Below are positions 6,294-6,964 of a stretch of 6,964 nucleotides of DNA, piece after piece. Below the pieces are notes generated by a model. It was not told the DNA's origin. It worked only from the letters and a program-made list of their open reading frames with translations, and made no database searches. Position 1 is the first letter of the stretch. Each line of letters begins with the position of its first letter. Source of the stretch: Chloroflexota bacterium. GTDB taxonomy: Bacteria; Chloroflexota; Dehalococcoidia; Tepidiformales; Tepidiformaceae. The position numbers were made by a program, and so were the translations under genes. The stretch lies in NCBI GenBank assembly GCA_025350285.1, contig JANXYE010000435.1:1-6964 (forward strand), read 5' to 3'.

Positions 6294-6820
6294 CTCTCCG
6301 CCCAGGTCTCCTCCATGGCCGCTAGCCAGAGCTGGGTGCTACCCGCGGGCTGGAACGACGCCGAGACCCACCGCACCGGAGGTGGCTTCGAGTTCGGCCC
6401 ACTGAAAATGCGCTTCGTCTACCCCTGCGCCGATGGTCACGTGTCCATCACGTTCCTCTTCGGAAACGCGCTCGGACCTTCACCCGCCGCCTCGTCGAGT
6501 GGATGCACGAAGAGGGCTTCGTCGATGACGCCACGCGCGATAAGGACTGGGTCGGCTACGCCGCCGCGCTCCTGAGCGGCGTTGAACCAATGAGCGAACT
6601 CGACCGCGTGATGGACGAACTCGAGCGCTTCTGCCTCGCCGACACCAAGAAGGATCTGGCTGAGAGGGCGATGCAGCGCTCCGTGCTCCTCGCCCCCGTG
6701 ACCACTTCAAAGGAGGTGCTCGAATCGCCGCAACTCGCCGCCCGAGACTACTGGACAGCCGTTCCCCGCCCTGAGACGACCGGCGGGCGCCGGCCGGTTT
6801 TTGGGATAGCCCCAGGTTAG
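6294..6820 (+). pseudogene. Truncated, frameshifted CaiB/BaiF CoA-transferase remnant
   Basis: Family-like sequence begins abruptly at about 6294 with LSAQVSSMAASQSW, which matches the region after the TGxGQxVDVSAQ block of a subgroup of class III CoA-transferases. It continues through WNDAETHRTGG, FGPLKMRFVYPCADGHVSI and FLFGNALGP. At 6477-6479 one base is missing; the sequence then continues one frame over with FTRRLVEWMHEEGFVDDATR, a Lys/Glu-rich helix, LLAPVTTSKEVLESPQLAARDYW, and a stop at 6818-6820. The first half of the enzyme, including the catalytic Asp block, is absent from all three upstream frames. The usual C-terminal continuation after the ARDYW region is also lost. It belongs to a different subgroup from the intact enzyme at 4357, so it is not a duplicate of it. 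An internal ATG at 6503 could give a 105-residue peptide, but that would not be a working enzyme. Confidence 0.8.
6779..6802 (+). terminator. Intrinsic (Rho-independent) terminator
   Basis: ACCGGC (6779-6784) pairs perfectly with GCCGGT (6793-6798) around an eight-base loop that itself contains GGCGCC. A run of five T (6798-6802) follows directly. It sits inside the last codons of the CoA-transferase remnant and would end any plus-strand transcript just before the halogenase promoter. Confidence 0.6.
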
Positions 6821-6830
6821 CTGGTAGAGT
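6801..6830 (+). promoter_or_regulatory. Promoter for the halogenase-like gene
   Basis: A possible -35 TTGGGA (6801-6806) is separated by 18 bases from the -10 TAGAGT (6825-6830), which has a TG extension at 6822-6823. The ATG follows ten bases after the -10, with no clear ribosome site, so the mRNA would be leaderless or nearly so. The -35 overlaps the T run of the terminator just upstream. Confidence 0.55.
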
Positions 6831-6840
6831 GCCGCGCAGA

Positions 6841-6964
6841 ATGCCAACCGCAGACGCTTATCGGACCATCGGAATCATTGGTGGTGGCACGGCGGGGTAC
6901 CTGACCGCGCTCGCCATCCGCCGCTACCAGCCCGAGCTTCGCGTGACGCTCATCGAGTCACCCG
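6841..6964 (+). CDS. Flavin-dependent tryptophan-halogenase-like protein, N-terminal part (3' end outside window)
   Basis: Only 41 residues are visible. A short lead (MPTADAYR) runs into strand TIGIIGGG, the dinucleotide-binding GGGTAG at residues 14-19, a helix with GYLTALAIRRY, and the second strand RVTLIESP. The GGGTAG[WY] version of the Rossmann loop followed by an [IV]-x-L-[IV]-E-S strand is characteristic of the tryptophan halogenase family, which uses reduced flavin, oxygen and halide to halogenate aromatic rings. The diagnostic WxWxIP motif and catalytic Lys lie beyond the window, so another FAD-dependent monooxygenase of the same fold is possible. The start is placed by the promoter immediately upstream. 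The gene appears to be the start of a new transcription unit, separated by a terminator from the decayed region before it. Confidence 0.78.
   Translation, partial: MPTADAYRTIGIIGGGTAGYLTALAIRRYQPELRVTLIESP

Noticed and set aside
6089..6376. Upstream extension of the small minus-strand gene to an ATG at 6376
   Set aside because: The extra residues are Arg/Trp-rich with no regular pattern, and the extension would run antisense into the CoA-transferase remnant.
1..6964. CRISPR array, toxin-antitoxin pair, or defence system
   Set aside because: No spaced direct repeats and no nuclease, helicase or toxin-like proteins were seen on either strand.

Overview
This is a GC-rich bacterial window with genes mostly on the plus strand. 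It looks like chromosomal DNA from a free-living, metabolically versatile organism. Tight packing, GC-rich third codon positions, start codons lying 6-10 bases after a TAGAGT/TAGAAT box (leaderless-type promoters), and more than one CaiB/BaiF CoA-transferase would fit a Chloroflexota (Dehalococcoidia-like) or actinobacterial genome. I infer this from style only; no marker gene is present.

Layout: (1) 1-454, the 3' end of a PHP-domain metallo-phosphoesterase. (2) 490-1743, a complete 12-TM-type MFS exporter with its own extended -10 box. (3) 1744-2051, a 308-base gap holding a long interrupted palindrome (1801-1883), then an extended -10 promoter and a strong Shine-Dalgarno. (4) 2052-3538, an alpha/beta hydrolase split by a one-base frameshift near 2412-2416. 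Repaired, it would be 495 residues: a hydrolase domain, one membrane segment, and an unusual basic Ala/Arg tail with two 38-residue repeats. (5) 3532-4317, a second alpha/beta hydrolase whose start overlaps the end of the first. (6) 4357-5547, a complete CaiB/BaiF family CoA-transferase behind its own leaderless-type promoter. (7) 5548-6820, a decayed stretch: a C-terminal scrap of an IS200/REP-associated-type transposase, a small minus-strand gene of unknown function, and a truncated, frameshifted CoA-transferase remnant ending in an intrinsic terminator. (8) 6841 to the end, the first 41 residues of a flavin-dependent tryptophan-halogenase-like protein with its own promoter.

The two hydrolases look co-transcribed and possibly translationally coupled. 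With the CoA-transferase and exporter nearby, the content suggests ester/lactone or acyl-CoA metabolism of small organic molecules, but no defined pathway can be read from the window. The most unusual items are the membrane-anchored hydrolase with a conserved repeat tail and the repeated promoter architecture. Both one-base deletions (hydrolase and CoA-transferase remnant) could be explained by a shortened homopolymer, so sequencing error must be considered for the hydrolase.
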